Shown here: in pieces, positions 1 to 9,718 of the stretch
Numbering within the stretch: the stretch's first letter is position 1
Layout: each line of letters opens with the position of its first letter
Source of the DNA: Octadecabacter sp.
Lineage (GTDB): Bacteria > Pseudomonadota > Alphaproteobacteria > Rhodobacterales > Rhodobacteraceae
Assembly (NCBI GenBank): GCA_028825445.1
Contig: JAPKAD010000011.1
Span: forward strand, 1-64,000
Length of the DNA: 64,000 nucleotides
Direction: 5' to 3'
Translations under genes and position numbers: made by a program
Notes under the pieces: generated by a model
The model's input: only the letters and a program-made list of their open reading frames with translations
Databases searched by the model: none
Told to the model about the DNA's origin: nothing

Positions 1-1292
1 GCTGGTCTGCTGTACCGGGTCGGTTCAAAGATTACATAAGTCAGGCGAAAACCAACGGATACCGTTCCCTACACACCACCGTGTCTGGACGCGATGGAAA
101 GCGTGTTGAAGTCCAGATACGTACTGTTGAAATGCATGAAGTTGCCGAGGCTGGTGTCGCGGCACACTGGTCTTATCGCGATGGCATCCGAACTGAAAAC
201 CGATTTGCTGTCGATCCGGCTCGCTGGATAGCGCAATTGACGGAACATCTCGATGAAGATCATGACCATGATGAATTTCTCGATATGGTTAAACTGGAAA
301 TGTATCAGGACCAAGTGTTTTGCTTCACTCCTAAAGGGGATGTAATTAAATTACCACGTGGCGCAACGCCTATTGATTTCGCCTATGCCATTCATACCCG
401 TATTGGCCATGCCTGCGTTGGCGCAAAAATTGATGGAATGCGAGTACCTCTTTGGACCCGTGTCAAAAATGGCCAATCGGTTGATATTATCACGGCCGAG
501 GGCCAAACGCCGCAAGCCACATGGATCGACATTGCCGTAACTGGCCGCGCTAAAACTGCGATCCGTAGAGCACTTCGTGAAGAAGATCGTGAACGCTTTA
601 TCCGATTAGGCCGCGAACTTGTCCGCGTTGCATTTGAAAATATTGATAAGAAAGCCACCGATAAAGCGCTTAAAACTGCTGCTAAATCCCTTGGTCTTAG
701 TAATATTAATGATCTCTTGGAACGGGTTGGATCCGCTGAAATTACATCGCGCGAGGTTGTGTCCGCGATCCACCCCGAACTCGTCAAACCAGTCGGCCAT
801 GAAATTGAAGCCCGCCGCGCGGTTATTGGACTTGAGGTGGACCAGTCCCATCGACGCGCCCAGTGTTGCCAACCTGTTCCTGGTGAGCGCATCGTTGGCA
901 TCACCTATCGAGGCCAAGGAGTTGTTGTGCATACCATCGATTGTGGCGTTCTGGTGGATTACGAGGATCGTCCGGACCGCTGGATCGATCTGCACTGGCA
1001 AGAAGGCACTCATTCGCCAACCAACACAATTACTTTAGAAATGACGATCACAAATGATGCAGGCGTGTTGGGTGGAATTTGCACACTTATTGGTGAAAAA
1101 GGCGCCAACATCTCTGACTTGGTGTTCATTGACCGCAAACCGGATTACTTCCGATTCTTGATCGAGGTTGACCTGCGCGATGTAGAACATATGCACATCA
1201 TCATGACTGCGCTTGAAGCTGACAGCAATGTTGCCGCAATCGCACGGCACCGCGATCCTGATCGTGCAGGGCAGATCGAACGTCAAGGCTAA
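1..1292 (+). CDS. RelA/SpoT-type (p)ppGpp synthetase/hydrolase, 3' part
   Basis: C-terminal part of a bifunctional Rsh protein that makes and degrades (p)ppGpp in the stringent response. The reading frame is open from base 3, upstream of the ORF-track start, and begins in the synthetase domain: GRFKDYIS, then NGYRSLHTTV and VEVQIRT. A TGS domain follows (VFCFTPKGDVIKLPRGATP), then a helical/zinc-finger-like part containing QCCQPVPGERIVGI, and a C-terminal ACT domain (TLEMTITNDAGVLGGICTLIGEKGANISDL). The hydrolase domain and most of the synthetase domain lie outside the window. About 429 residues are visible. Alphaproteobacteria usually carry one such gene, called rsh, relA or spoT, so no symbol is given. 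It precedes a DUF2062 gene, as in other Rhodobacteraceae. Confidence 0.95.
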   Translation, partial: WSAVPGRFKDYISQAKTNGYRSLHTTVSGRDGKRVEVQIRTVEMHEVAEAGVAAHWSYRDGIRTENRFAVDPARWIAQLTEHLDEDHDHDEFLDMVKLEMYQDQVFCFTPKGDVIKLPRGATPIDFAYAIHTRIGHACVGAKIDGMRVPLWTRVKNGQSVDIITAEGQTPQATWIDIAVTGRAKTAIRRALREEDRERFIRLGRELVRVAFENIDKKATDKALKTAAKSLGLSNINDLLERVGSAEITSREVVSAIHPELVKPVGHEIEARRAVIGLEVDQSHRRAQCCQPVPGERIVGITYRGQGVVVHTIDCGVLVDYEDRPDRWIDLHWQEGTHSPTNTITLEMTITNDAGVLGGICTLIGEKGANISDLVFIDRKPDYFRFLIEVDLRDVEHMHIIMTALEADSNVAAIARHRDPDRAGQIERQG

Positions 1293-1327
1293 TGGGCGCA
1301 AGCCTGATTTGAAAATAGGGGTATCAG

Positions 1328-1984
1328 GTGGTTTTCAGACGCAGAGACAAGCGACCGCTTTGGCGTGTGTTGCTGGAACTGATCTGGCCACGCGGTGGCT
1401 GGAGCCGTGCTGCACAATACGTCAAACACCGTGTTCGCCGGCTGCCTGACACTCCTGAAAAGATATCGCGCGGAATCTGGGCTGGTGTTTTTACATCCTT
1501 CACACCGTTTTATGGCCTCCATTTCATTATTGCTGCATTTATTGCAATAATCATGCGTGGCAATATTCTTGCTTCGTTGATGGGGACGTTTTTTGGAAAT
1601 CCGCTGACTTATATCCCCATAGCCTATTCGGCGCTGGCAACAGGGCATTGGCTACTCGGTTCGCGACTTGATCACACTTTATTGGAAGGACCACGCGACC
1701 CTTATTTTTGTAGCATTGGATGCCAGTTCAAGAACGCAGGTAATGATTTATTGCATAATTTCAGTGTTATGTTTACAAATGAAAAGGCGGACTGGCACGG
1801 TCTTCTGGCCTTTAACACTGAAGTTTTCTATCCCTATCTTGTAGGTGGCATCCTTCCTGGCATCATCGCGTCCACTATCGCATACTATGTTTGCGTGCCG
1901 ATAATCCGGGCCTACCAAAACAGCCGACGGAAGGCGTTGCGCGCAAAACTCAACCAGCTGAAGAATCCTGCTGACGGCGAATAA
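1328..1984 (+). CDS. DUF2062 membrane protein
   Basis: A 218-residue inner-membrane protein of the DUF2062 family. It has a basic N-terminus (MVFRRRDKRPLWRVLLELIWPRGG), then the family core RGIWAGVFTSFTPFYGLHF and GTFFGNPLTYIPI within hydrophobic segments, and a further transmembrane segment near residues 175-195 (GGILPGIIASTIAYYVCVPII). A short basic tail follows. The start is a GTG, 35 bases after the Rsh stop, chosen because the N-terminus matches what I remember of roseobacter homologues. The family has no firmly assigned biochemical role. Its position between the Rsh gene and pdxJ is typical of the group. Confidence 0.85.
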   Translation: MVFRRRDKRPLWRVLLELIWPRGGWSRAAQYVKHRVRRLPDTPEKISRGIWAGVFTSFTPFYGLHFIIAAFIAIIMRGNILASLMGTFFGNPLTYIPIAYSALATGHWLLGSRLDHTLLEGPRDPYFCSIGCQFKNAGNDLLHNFSVMFTNEKADWHGLLAFNTEVFYPYLVGGILPGIIASTIAYYVCVPIIRAYQNSRRKALRAKLNQLKNPADGE

Positions 1985-2022
1985 ATCCTGCGCTAATATG
2001 ATGCCAGTAGAAGGAACCTATT

Positions 2023-2763
2023 ATGTCCAAATTACGTTTAGGTGTAAACATTGATCACGTGGCAACCGTGAGAAATGCGCGCGGTGGAGATACGCCTGAT
2101 CCAGTACGGGCCGCTGTAATGGCCCAAGAAGCTGGTGCCGACGGCATCACTGCTCACCTGCGTGAAGACCGTCGTCACATCGGGGACGCAGACATCGATG
2201 CCTTAATGGATGCGCTTGTCATCCCGCTAAATTTCGAAATGGCTGCCACGGCAGAAATGCAAAAAATTGCCTTGCGCCATAAACCTCATGCAGTCTGCAT
2301 CGTCCCAGAAAAACGCGAGGAGAGGACGACTGAAGGTGGCCTTGAAGTTGCGCGCGAAGAAAATCAACTTGCTCACTTTATCGCCCCTTTGCGCGATGCA
2401 GGTTGCCGCGTTTCCATTTTCATCGCTGCTGATCAACGTCAAATTGAAGCTGCACATCGCATTGGTGCGCAGATTATCGAACTTCATACCGGTGCCTATT
2501 GCGACGCACATGCAAGAGGCGATTTTGCCACCCGCGACGTAGAGATTGAAAAGATGCATGATATGGCAGCCCTGGCCCTGTCGCTCGGCCTTGAAGTCCA
2601 CGCTGGCCATGGGCTTACATATGACACAGTTAAGCCAATCGCCACGTTTCCTGAAATTATGGAGCTTAACATTGGGCATTTCCTGATTGGTGAGTCGATC
2701 TTTCGTGGCTTGCAACCTGCCATTGCTGAGATGCGTCGCCTCATGGATGAAGCGCGATTGTAA
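2023..2763 (+). CDS. pdxJ: Pyridoxine 5'-phosphate synthase PdxJ
   Basis: Cytoplasmic enzyme that condenses 1-deoxyxylulose 5-phosphate with 3-amino-2-oxopropyl phosphate to form pyridoxine 5'-phosphate, the last ring-forming step of DXP-dependent vitamin B6 synthesis. At 246 residues it is full length. The N-terminus [19 protein letters not shown] is the family signature. [22 protein letters not shown] and [13 protein letters not shown] are further conserved blocks of the TIM barrel, and [15 protein letters not shown] is the usual C-terminal phosphate-binding region. GGAACC lies a few bases before the ATG. It is followed after 21 bases by acpS, the usual pdxJ-acpS-lepB order. Confidence 0.97.
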   Translation: MSKLRLGVNIDHVATVRNARGGDTPDPVRAAVMAQEAGADGITAHLREDRRHIGDADIDALMDALVIPLNFEMAATAEMQKIALRHKPHAVCIVPEKREERTTEGGLEVAREENQLAHFIAPLRDAGCRVSIFIAADQRQIEAAHRIGAQIIELHTGAYCDAHARGDFATRDVEIEKMHDMAALALSLGLEVHAGHGLTYDTVKPIATFPEIMELNIGHFLIGESIFRGLQPAIAEMRRLMDEARL

Positions 2764-2784
2764 ACTATGGTTGAAGGTTAACGC

Positions 2785-3204
2785 ATGATCCTCGGTATTG
2801 GTACGGACTTAGCAAACATCGAACGAATTCAGGGCACTCTGGATAGATTTGGCGAGCGTTTTCGCCGCAGAGTATTCACTGATATTGAGCGAGCCAAGGC
2901 TGGAAGCCGCATAGATATTGCAGGCACTTATGCTAAACGCTGGGCCGCAAAAGAAGCTTGTTCCAAGGCGCTCGGGACGGGTCTTCGAATGGGCATTTCG
3001 TGGAAAGACATGGCCGTTACAAATATGCATACAGGGCAGCCAGTAATGGTGGTCACTGGTTGGGCTGCGCAGCGGCTGGCCATCATGACCCCCGTGGGAC
3101 ATGACGCTATAATCCATGTCACCTTATCAGACGATCATCCGTGGGCGCAGGCGTTTGTCGTTATTGAAGCGAGACCCCATACAAATAAGGATACTTCGGG
3201 TTGA
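2785..3204 (+). CDS. acpS: Holo-[acyl-carrier-protein] synthase
   Basis: Transfers the 4'-phosphopantetheine group from CoA to the serine of apo-ACP and so activates fatty acid synthesis. The 139-residue protein shows the two AcpS metal/CoA motifs: [15 protein letters not shown] at the N-terminus, with the catalytic Asp in GTD, and [15 protein letters not shown] near residues 48-62 with the conserved Glu. The C-terminal [18 protein letters not shown] is also typical. It is co-oriented with pdxJ upstream and lepB downstream and is probably co-transcribed with them. Confidence 0.96.
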   Translation: MILGIGTDLANIERIQGTLDRFGERFRRRVFTDIERAKAGSRIDIAGTYAKRWAAKEACSKALGTGLRMGISWKDMAVTNMHTGQPVMVVTGWAAQRLAIMTPVGHDAIIHVTLSDDHPWAQAFVVIEARPHTNKDTSG

Positions 3205-3269
3205 CTTGACGCGACCTGACGCGCACATAACCTAAACTTTTATTTACCTTAAGACGTTAGGGACGACCT

Positions 3270-4088
3270 GTGTGGGCATCTATTAAAGAGACAATAAAAA
3301 CAGTAGTTTATGCGCTGCTGATAGCGGGAGTTTTCCGCACGTTCCTGTTCCAGCCATTCTGGATTCCATCAGGATCTATGAAGGAAACTCTGTTGATTGG
3401 AGATTTCCTGTTTGTGAACAAAATGGCATACGGTTATTCTTACGCTTCCTGCCCATCAATTGTCATCCCGCGATTCGGCGTCAACGTTGATGCGGAGGAC
3501 TTCTGTGGCGTGTTCAAGGGTGGTGATGAACGCCTGTTTGGCTCAGATCCTGAGCGCGGTGATGTCGTGGTATTTCGCCACCCTGTCACAGGCCGTGATT
3601 TTATCAAACGTGTGATTGGTTTGCCGGGAGATACGATTCAGATGCAAAATGGTATCATCTTGCTGAATGGTACTGAAATAGCGCAAGTCGATGCGGGTCT
3701 GTTCAGCGAAACGATGGAACAGCAAGGAAGCTTAGGAAACCTACCTCGCTGTACAAATGGTGCTGTGGGGCTTGGGGCTGAATGTCTTAAACAACGCTTC
3801 GTGGAAACATTGCCAAACGGTACTGAATATACGGTTCTGAATATTGGCAACAGAAACCTGGATACAACAGGAATCTTTACCGTCCCTGAAGGCCAATACT
3901 TTTTTATGGGTGATAACCGGGATAATTCATCAGACAGCCGCGTTCCGCAGATTTCTCGCGGTGTTGGTTTTGTACCATTGGAAGATATTGTTGGGCGAGC
4001 TGATCGCATCATGTTTTCATCTTCCGGTCGCTCGCTTTTGGCTTTTTGGACGTGGCGGTCAGACCGTTACTTCAAAGCTGTGGAATGA
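3270..4088 (+). CDS. lepB: Signal peptidase I
   Basis: Inner-membrane serine/lysine protease that removes signal peptides from exported proteins. A single N-terminal transmembrane segment lies at about residues 10-28. The catalytic serine is in [20 protein letters not shown] (Ser36) and the general-base lysine in [16 protein letters not shown] (Lys113). The box [14 protein letters not shown] is also present. The length of 272 residues is normal. The start is GTG (MWASIKET). The rnc gene begins 7 bases after the stop, in the conserved lepB-rnc-era order. Confidence 0.96.
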   Translation: MWASIKETIKTVVYALLIAGVFRTFLFQPFWIPSGSMKETLLIGDFLFVNKMAYGYSYASCPSIVIPRFGVNVDAEDFCGVFKGGDERLFGSDPERGDVVVFRHPVTGRDFIKRVIGLPGDTIQMQNGIILLNGTEIAQVDAGLFSETMEQQGSLGNLPRCTNGAVGLGAECLKQRFVETLPNGTEYTVLNIGNRNLDTTGIFTVPEGQYFFMGDNRDNSSDSRVPQISRGVGFVPLEDIVGRADRIMFSSSGRSLLAFWTWRSDRYFKAVE

Positions 4089-4095
4089 GTGTTTC

Positions 4096-4785
4096 ATGAA
4101 ATTATCTGGTGCACTTCGCGACTTTCAAGACCGGATTGGCCATACTTTTGCCAAACCTGACCAGCTAATTCGCGCGGTGACCCATTCGTCTATGTCGTCG
4201 CCTAATCGTGACGACAATCAACGTCTCGAATTTTTGGGTGATCGCGTCCTGGGTTTGGTCATGTCCGAAGCTCTTTTGCAGGCTGATATAAATGCCTCTG
4301 AAGGTTTGTTAGCGCCTCGTTTTAACGCTCTAGTACGTAAAGAAACTTGTGCTGATGTTGCACGGGAAATTGACCTTGGTGCAGTGCTGAAACTTGGCCG
4401 ATCTGAGATGTTAACAGGCGGGCGGCGCAAAGAAGCGCTATTGGCTGACGCAATGGAAGCAGTAATTGCAGCAATTTATATTGATGCAGGATTTAATGTT
4501 GCCCGCAATCGTGTTGTCGCCCTTTGGGGGGCTCGAATTTCAAACGTTGAACAAGACGCGCGGGACCCCAAAACGTCCCTGCAAGAGTGGGCCCAAGGGC
4601 AAGGCGAACCGCCGCCTAGTTACATTGAAACGGCTCGATCTGGCCCTGATCATGCACCGATATTTACGATAGAAGTTCGCCTGCAATCAGGCGCCACAGA
4701 TACTGCGCAAGCGCCCAGTAAACGCCAAGCCGAACAAGCCGCCGCCAAGTCCCTTTTGGACCGTGTACAAGGAGAGACCCTGTGA
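4096..4785 (+). CDS. rnc: Ribonuclease III
   Basis: Double-strand-specific endoribonuclease for rRNA maturation and mRNA processing. The track ORF starts earlier at 3844, inside lepB. The true start is the ATG at 4096 ([10 protein letters not shown]), giving 229 residues. The signature [16 protein letters not shown] carries the catalytic Asp region. [21 protein letters not shown] supplies the second acidic cluster. A double-stranded-RNA-binding domain follows, from [20 protein letters not shown] to the C-terminus. The stop overlaps the era start in a GTGA, indicating translational coupling. Confidence 0.96.
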   Translation: MKLSGALRDFQDRIGHTFAKPDQLIRAVTHSSMSSPNRDDNQRLEFLGDRVLGLVMSEALLQADINASEGLLAPRFNALVRKETCADVAREIDLGAVLKLGRSEMLTGGRRKEALLADAMEAVIAAIYIDAGFNVARNRVVALWGARISNVEQDARDPKTSLQEWAQGQGEPPPSYIETARSGPDHAPIFTIEVRLQSGATDTAQAPSKRQAEQAAAKSLLDRVQGETL

Positions 4786-5750
4786 CTGAAAAGCCAGTGA
4801 CCGAAGGCACAAAAGACACCCCCCCCGTTATTCCAGACGTAACGTTACAACGCGCAGGATTTGTTGCCCTGATTGGCGAACCTAACGCGGGTAAATCAAC
4901 TTTGTTGAACCGAATGGTGGGTGCAAAAGTGTCTATTGTCACCCATAAAGTTCAGACAACTCGCGCGCGTATCCGCGGAGTTGCAATTGAATGTGACAGC
5001 CAGATTGTGTTCGTTGACACCCCTGGTCTTTTCCAGCCTAAACGCCGCCTTGATCGCGCAATGGTTGCTGCCGCATGGAGCGGTGTTTCAGATGCCGACG
5101 TCGTCGTACTTATGATTGAAGCGCACCGTGGCATCACCAAGGGTGTTGAAGCAATATTGGAGCGTTTGGGCGACGTTGGCAAAGGGCGCACGATTGCGCT
5201 GGCAATAAACAAAATTGACCGTGTCGAAGCCCCCGTTTTGTTGGGCTTGACAAAAGAAATGAACGAACGCTTCACTTTTTCTGAAACATTTTTGATTTCT
5301 GCTGAAAAGGGCCATGGCGCGGGAACTTTGCGCACTTGGCTGGCTGAACGTATGCCTGTTGAACCGTGGTTGTATCCGGAAGATCAAATTGCGGATCTAC
5401 CCCTGCGGATGATCGCCGCTGAAATTACTCGTGAAAAGCTTACACTGCGTTTGCATCAGGAATTACCCTATCAGTTGACCGTTGAGACGGAAAATTGGGA
5501 AGAACGCAAAGATGGTTCCTGTAAGGTCGACCAGTTGGTCTACGTCATGCGCGATGGCCATAAAGGTATTGTGTTGGGTAACCGTGGTGAGACGATTAAG
5601 TCGGTCGGTCAAGCAGCGCGTGCGGAGTTAGTCGAATTCCTAGGCCGCAAAGTGCATCTTTTTATTCAAGTCAAAGTGCGGCCGAACTGGCTTGAGGATT
5701 CGGATAGGTACTCTGAGATGGGACTTAATTTTAAAGACGGGAACGAATGA
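4782..5750 (+). CDS. era: GTPase Era
   Basis: Essential GTPase that binds the 3' end of 16S rRNA and assists 30S assembly. The G domain shows G1 [13 protein letters not shown]2 [10 protein letters not shown]3 DTPGLF and G4 NKID. The C-terminal KH domain contains [24 protein letters not shown], typical of Era. The 322 residues fit the family, including the short extra N-terminus common in Rhodobacteraceae. The GTG start overlaps the rnc stop by four bases, and the stop overlaps the next ATG. Confidence 0.97.
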   Translation: MTEKPVTEGTKDTPPVIPDVTLQRAGFVALIGEPNAGKSTLLNRMVGAKVSIVTHKVQTTRARIRGVAIECDSQIVFVDTPGLFQPKRRLDRAMVAAAWSGVSDADVVVLMIEAHRGITKGVEAILERLGDVGKGRTIALAINKIDRVEAPVLLGLTKEMNERFTFSETFLISAEKGHGAGTLRTWLAERMPVEPWLYPEDQIADLPLRMIAAEITREKLTLRLHQELPYQLTVETENWEERKDGSCKVDQLVYVMRDGHKGIVLGNRGETIKSVGQAARAELVEFLGRKVHLFIQVKVRPNWLEDSDRYSEMGLNFKDGNE

Positions 5751-6079
5751 ACCCTCGCTTAACGGCCGAATTCTGGGTTTCTGCCTATCTGACAAGATTG
5801 AGGCTGGTTGATATCCCCGTATTTGTAGCTCGTAAGGGGGATAAAACAGCTGGGTCCGTTTTGGTGAAACTCAACACGCTTGATGGGCAGGCAAAGGCCT
5901 TTCAACGTCAATTTAACTTGATTTCAGGGGAACTTGAATGGATTGTTATGGCGGAAGGGGCTGAGGCAGACGTGGATGCATCGCTTTATAAACAGGCAGG
6001 ATTTGATCGTGACATTTGGGTGCTTGAGGTTGAAGATCGGGATGGCCGCCATTTGTTAGATGATCCTTCGCTTGCCTAA
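5747..6079 (+). CDS. DUF1491 family protein
   Basis: A 110-residue soluble protein of unknown function, recognisable as the DUF1491 family found between era and recO in Rhodobacteraceae. Visible family features are the N-terminal RLTAEFWVSAYLTRLRL, the central RKGDKTAGSVLVKLNTLDGQA and the C-terminal DRDIWVLEVEDRDGRHLL. Its ATG overlaps the era TGA in ATGA, so it is translated from the same transcript. The position suggests housekeeping, but nothing in the sequence reveals a catalytic function. Confidence 0.85.
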   Translation: MNPRLTAEFWVSAYLTRLRLVDIPVFVARKGDKTAGSVLVKLNTLDGQAKAFQRQFNLISGELEWIVMAEGAEADVDASLYKQAGFDRDIWVLEVEDRDGRHLLDDPSLA

Positions 6080-6105
6080 GATCAGCTCTTGCCTAGACTA
6101 TACAA

Positions 6106-6834
6106 ATGATTGAATGGCGTGACGAAGGGGCTTTGATAAAGGTCCGCAAACATGGAGAATCCTCCGCTATAATTGAAGTGTTTACTGCTTCACGTGGCCT
6201 GACCGCCGGCATTGTCCGTGGCGGGACCAGCCGTAAGATTGCGCCAACATTACAGCCTGGTGCGCAGTTAGATGTCACGTGGAAAGCCCGACTTGAAGGT
6301 CACCTTGGCAGCTTCACCGTTGAACCTATCCGCAGCCGCACGGCTCAAGTCATGCAGGATCGACTTGCCCTTTCGGGTTTAAACGCTGTGATGGGGCTTT
6401 TATCTTTTTTGTTGCCAGATCGTGAAGTGCATTTGCCGCTTTATGCCCGCACAATCCAATTGCTCGATTTGCTTGGTCAAAACGATGTTTGGCCTTTGGC
6501 CTATCTACAATGGGAGGTCGCGTTGCTAGACGAGTTGGGGTTTGGAATGGACTTGTCAGCCTGCGCTGTGTCAGGCTTGAACGACGATTTATTTTATGTG
6601 TCGCCGCGCACAGGTCGCGCAGTGTCTCGATTAGCTGCGGGTGTATGGGCGGATCGGTTGCTTCCTCTGCCACATGTTTTGTTGGGCAAAGGTGATGCAA
6701 ATCTACATGAGATTGTAATTGCTTTGCGCACCACTGGGCATTTTCTTAACAATCATTTGGCACGATCACTTGGTGATCGCCCACTCCCTAACGCTCGTCA
6801 GCGATTAGTTGAAACGATGAAACGGTTGACCTAG
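6106..6834 (+). CDS. recO: DNA repair protein RecO
   Basis: RecFOR-pathway mediator that helps load RecA onto SSB-coated single-stranded DNA. The N-terminal OB-fold begins [27 protein letters not shown] and continues [14 protein letters not shown]. The helical domain includes [29 protein letters not shown] and [10 protein letters not shown]. The zinc cysteines of some RecO proteins are largely absent, which is common in alphaproteobacteria. The length of 242 residues is normal. It ends the lepB-rnc-era-recO run, and a long gap follows. Confidence 0.95.
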   Translation: MIEWRDEGALIKVRKHGESSAIIEVFTASRGLTAGIVRGGTSRKIAPTLQPGAQLDVTWKARLEGHLGSFTVEPIRSRTAQVMQDRLALSGLNAVMGLLSFLLPDREVHLPLYARTIQLLDLLGQNDVWPLAYLQWEVALLDELGFGMDLSACAVSGLNDDLFYVSPRTGRAVSRLAAGVWADRLLPLPHVLLGKGDANLHEIVIALRTTGHFLNNHLARSLGDRPLPNARQRLVETMKRLT

Positions 6835-6841
6835 TGCGCCA

Positions 6842-7126
6842 CTAAGAGCATCCGGCGGACAGTTTTTTGGGCAAGTTCAACATGTTGTCTGACGCTTCAG
6901 GCAATGTCGTGTTTTAAATGGCAGCATTTTTCGCAGCCAAGTTAAACAGGTCATGTGGGTCGCTCGCATCCCATTCAGCTTAAAACATTGGAAAGAAACT
7001 GTCTGGGTTGCAGTATAGATCTTGCACGGGGCTTGGCACATTACTTCTACCGCCCTAGGAAAATAGTTGAGAGCCCAAATTGATGGGCTCTCCATTAATC
7101 TTAATCAAATGATACTCAGCTTGAGA
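6842..7126 (-). pseudogene. Possible decayed coding remnant
   Basis: Read on the minus strand in one frame, this stretch gives about 95 codons that look protein-like but contain three in-frame stops. Successive pieces read EYHLIKINGEPINLGSQLFS, then GGRSNVPSPVQDLYCNPDS, then AEWDASDPHDLFNLAAKNAA, then NTTLPEASDNMLNLPKKLSAGCS. There is no plausible intact start. I do not recognise the family. The even spacing of acidic, hydrophobic and Asn/Pro-rich residues across the stops suggests an old gene end rather than random sequence, but this is only an impression. Confidence 0.35.
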
Positions 7127-7889
7127 TTATAAATAATCTGTGGTGCGTTTACCGCAAGCACAGGTGTTGAATAAGACGATTTGCATCTACGTGGAGAGTA
7201 TCTTTACACACTGTTATACAAGCTTCTGTTTGACCCAATAAAGGGATGAAAGATTATAGGGTTTGTAATATTTTGTTACTCAGTTTGCTAAATTCATCGT
7301 CCAATATTGGGCCGCTTTTTGTCTAAGGCGATTTACCGAACCCGCAAGTTATTACAAATCCGCCTGAGTGCATCGCAATCAGACTAACTTGATTGCAGCT
7401 ACCTGACGTAACGCGTGTTGCCTGCAAGAATGATGATCTCGGTTAGAAGCTATTATTTAGAGCTTTCGCGGTAAGCAAAGATTTTGTTTATGGTTTTGTC
7501 GTTGTTGCCAAATTTATGGAGGCTGCACGCAAGGTTGCTACAGGAATATGCCCTAAAAATTAACTAGTTTTTTGATTTTTACTTAAATTTTGCCAAGGGT
7601 TTTGTGCTGCTGGAAACTGAACAAATCAGTCTCGCATCTGAAGCAGGCGAATATTATTAAAATCCTGATCTAAGCCTGAGCCGTTTTCGCGTCATGGCGA
7701 TCAATGAAGGCTAAGCATATTTAGTTGTTTGGAGTTGTTGGTCTCCGCGCAAAACTTCTGAGGCTACCCTGAGAGATTGTAATGAATAATTAATTGATGA
7801 TTTGCCTAGCTTGGGTGAAGTGCCTTGTATTTTAGAACCGTTTAAATTGGTGATCTTTGCCAATACCGTAATAATCTTGCCCATTATTG
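7127..7889. other. Intergenic stretch without a supported gene
   Basis: AT-rich sequence between the possible remnant and the acyl-CoA dehydrogenase gene. The only track ORF of 60 codons (minus strand, near 7711-7893) overlaps the end of the next gene by a few bases, has no recognisable motif and is probably chance. I see no tRNA, no clear terminator for either flanking gene and no insertion-sequence ends. Confidence 0.6.
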
Positions 7890-9587
7890 TCACAAAATCC
7901 GCCGCGCTATTACCTGCGCCTGAATTTCGGCAGCGCCTTCAAAAATGTTGAGAATTCGTGCGTCACAAAGGATGCGGCTTACTTTATATTCTAGCGCAAA
8001 TCCATTGCCACCGTGAATTTGTAACGCATTGTCCGCTGCCGCCCAAGCGACGCGTGCGCCAAGTAGTTTTGCCATGCCCGCTTCAACATCGCAGCGCCGA
8101 CCCTCATCTTTCTCGGACGCTGAAAAGTAAGTCAGCTGGCGAGCGATCATGATCTCAACGGCCATCATAGCCAGTTTGTTGGCAACACGGGGGAATTCAA
8201 TTAGGGATTTACCGAATTGCTTGCGATCTTGCGCATATTTCATCGCTTCATCGAGCGCGGAACAGGCCACACCAATAGCACGTGCTGCTGTCTGGATTCG
8301 CGCAGACTCAAACGTTTCCATGAGTTGTTTGAAGCCTTTGCCTTCTTCCTCGCCAAGTAGGTTCTCACCTTTGATGTGGAAGTTATCGAAAGCCAGTTCG
8401 TACTCCTTCATTCCCCTGTAGCCTAGAACTTCGATTTCGCCGCCCGTCATTCCCTCAGTTGGAAAAGGGTGCGCGCAATCGCCAGGTGTCTTTTCAGCGA
8501 GGAACATTGATAGGCCTTTATAGTCCGAGCTGTCAGGATCCGTACGTACCAACATCGTCATCACATGAGTTCGTGATGCGTGGGTAATCCACGTTTTGTT
8601 GCCAGTGACGCGGTAGTCGTCACCGTCTTTCACAGCCCTTGTGCGTAAAGCGCCAAGGTCAGACCCTGTGTTAGGTTCTGTGAATACCGCCGTCGGTAAC
8701 TTCTCCGCGCTTGCCAAAGCTGGAAGCCATTTTTGTTTTTGCTCTTCGGTGCCACCTGCGAGGATCAATTCTGCGGCTATTTCAGTTCGCGTACCCAGTG
8801 ATCCCACACCGATGTAGCCGCGTGACAATTCCTCAGAAACTACACACATTGATGTTTTTGATAGCCCAAACCCGCCATATTCTTCTGGGATTGTGAGGCC
8901 AAATACGCCCATTTCAGCAAGTTGATCTATCACCGACATCGGTATCAACTCATCCTTGAGGTGCCACTCATGGGCAAATGGTTCTATCTTGTCGACTGCG
9001 TAACGACGGAACTGTTCGCGGATCATGTCTAGCTCTTCGTCGAGGCCCGTGGATCCGACAGTTGCTTCGGCGCTACGTTCTTGCATCAGATTAACCAGAC
9101 GCAATCGTGCAGCTTGGGTGTTCCCACTATTAGTTAGTTTTTGAACTGCGGGTTCCATCAGTCCGCTCATCTGGTCTTTGGTCAAACCGATGTCTTGCAG
9201 GCGCACAATCTCACTCTGGTTCATTGGGATGCCACCATTAATTTGCCAGAGATATTCACCGAACGCAATCTGGTGGATCAATTGCTCAATCTCATCAAAC
9301 TTGTTGTCCACCAGTAATTTTTCGGCCCAGACTTGCATTTGTATTAATGCTTCGATGTAGGTTGCCAGCCAAGCCAGCCCATGAGTCGCCGTCTGTTCCG
9401 CCTCAACCAATGCTCCCGATGCATAGCCGTCTACCATCACTTTTTCACGCACACAGTTTTTGGCAGTCGCCAACAGGGCGCGGAGTGGCGTGATAGCGGC
9501 AGCTGTTGTGGTCAATAAGTCCTGCAAGACGGGCATGGAATTGACGTTATGGTCATGTGCGTCACGTGGCATGGATAAATCCTTCAT
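7890..9587 (-). CDS. mcd: Acyl-CoA dehydrogenase, probably (2S)-methylsuccinyl-CoA dehydrogenase
   Basis: FAD-dependent acyl-CoA dehydrogenase of 565 residues, longer than the usual 380-400. The extra N-terminal ~150-residue helical region (EAEQTATHGLAWLATYIEAL, then IAFGEYLWQINGGIPMNQSE) is what I associate with Mcd of the ethylmalonyl-CoA pathway, which oxidises (2S)-methylsuccinyl-CoA to mesaconyl-CoA. The ACAD core follows: IPEEYGGFGLSKTSM, FTEPNTGSDLGALRT, GNKTWITHA, ARAIGVACSALDEAMKYAQDRKQFGKSL and QIHGGNGFALEYKVSRI. The catalytic Glu is in IFEGAAEIQ near the C-terminus. An alternative start at MPRDAHDHN lies five codons downstream. Electrons would go to ETF, encoded at 20-21.7 kb. The substrate assignment rests on remembered family architecture. 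Confidence 0.8.
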   Translation of the reverse strand: MKDLSMPRDAHDHNVNSMPVLQDLLTTTAAAITPLRALLATAKNCVREKVMVDGYASGALVEAEQTATHGLAWLATYIEALIQMQVWAEKLLVDNKFDEIEQLIHQIAFGEYLWQINGGIPMNQSEIVRLQDIGLTKDQMSGLMEPAVQKLTNSGNTQAARLRLVNLMQERSAEATVGSTGLDEELDMIREQFRRYAVDKIEPFAHEWHLKDELIPMSVIDQLAEMGVFGLTIPEEYGGFGLSKTSMCVVSEELSRGYIGVGSLGTRTEIAAELILAGGTEEQKQKWLPALASAEKLPTAVFTEPNTGSDLGALRTRAVKDGDDYRVTGNKTWITHASRTHVMTMLVRTDPDSSDYKGLSMFLAEKTPGDCAHPFPTEGMTGGEIEVLGYRGMKEYELAFDNFHIKGENLLGEEEGKGFKQLMETFESARIQTAARAIGVACSALDEAMKYAQDRKQFGKSLIEFPRVANKLAMMAVEIMIARQLTYFSASEKDEGRRCDVEAGMAKLLGARVAWAAADNALQIHGGNGFALEYKVSRILCDARILNIFEGAAEIQAQVIARRIL

Positions 9588-9718
9588 TGTGCAAGTGCAG
9601 AAATACCGCTTTCGCAGCGATAGCGCAATAATAATTCGTAAAAAACTTACTCAGCGAACTATAGTGACTGAACGGAATTGCCGTGCTACATGTGCTGAGA
9701 CAGTATACTCCCGTTAGA

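Noticed and set aside
3844-4095. N-terminal extension of the rnc track ORF
   Set aside because: It lies inside lepB. The ATG at 4096 gives the family-length RNase III.
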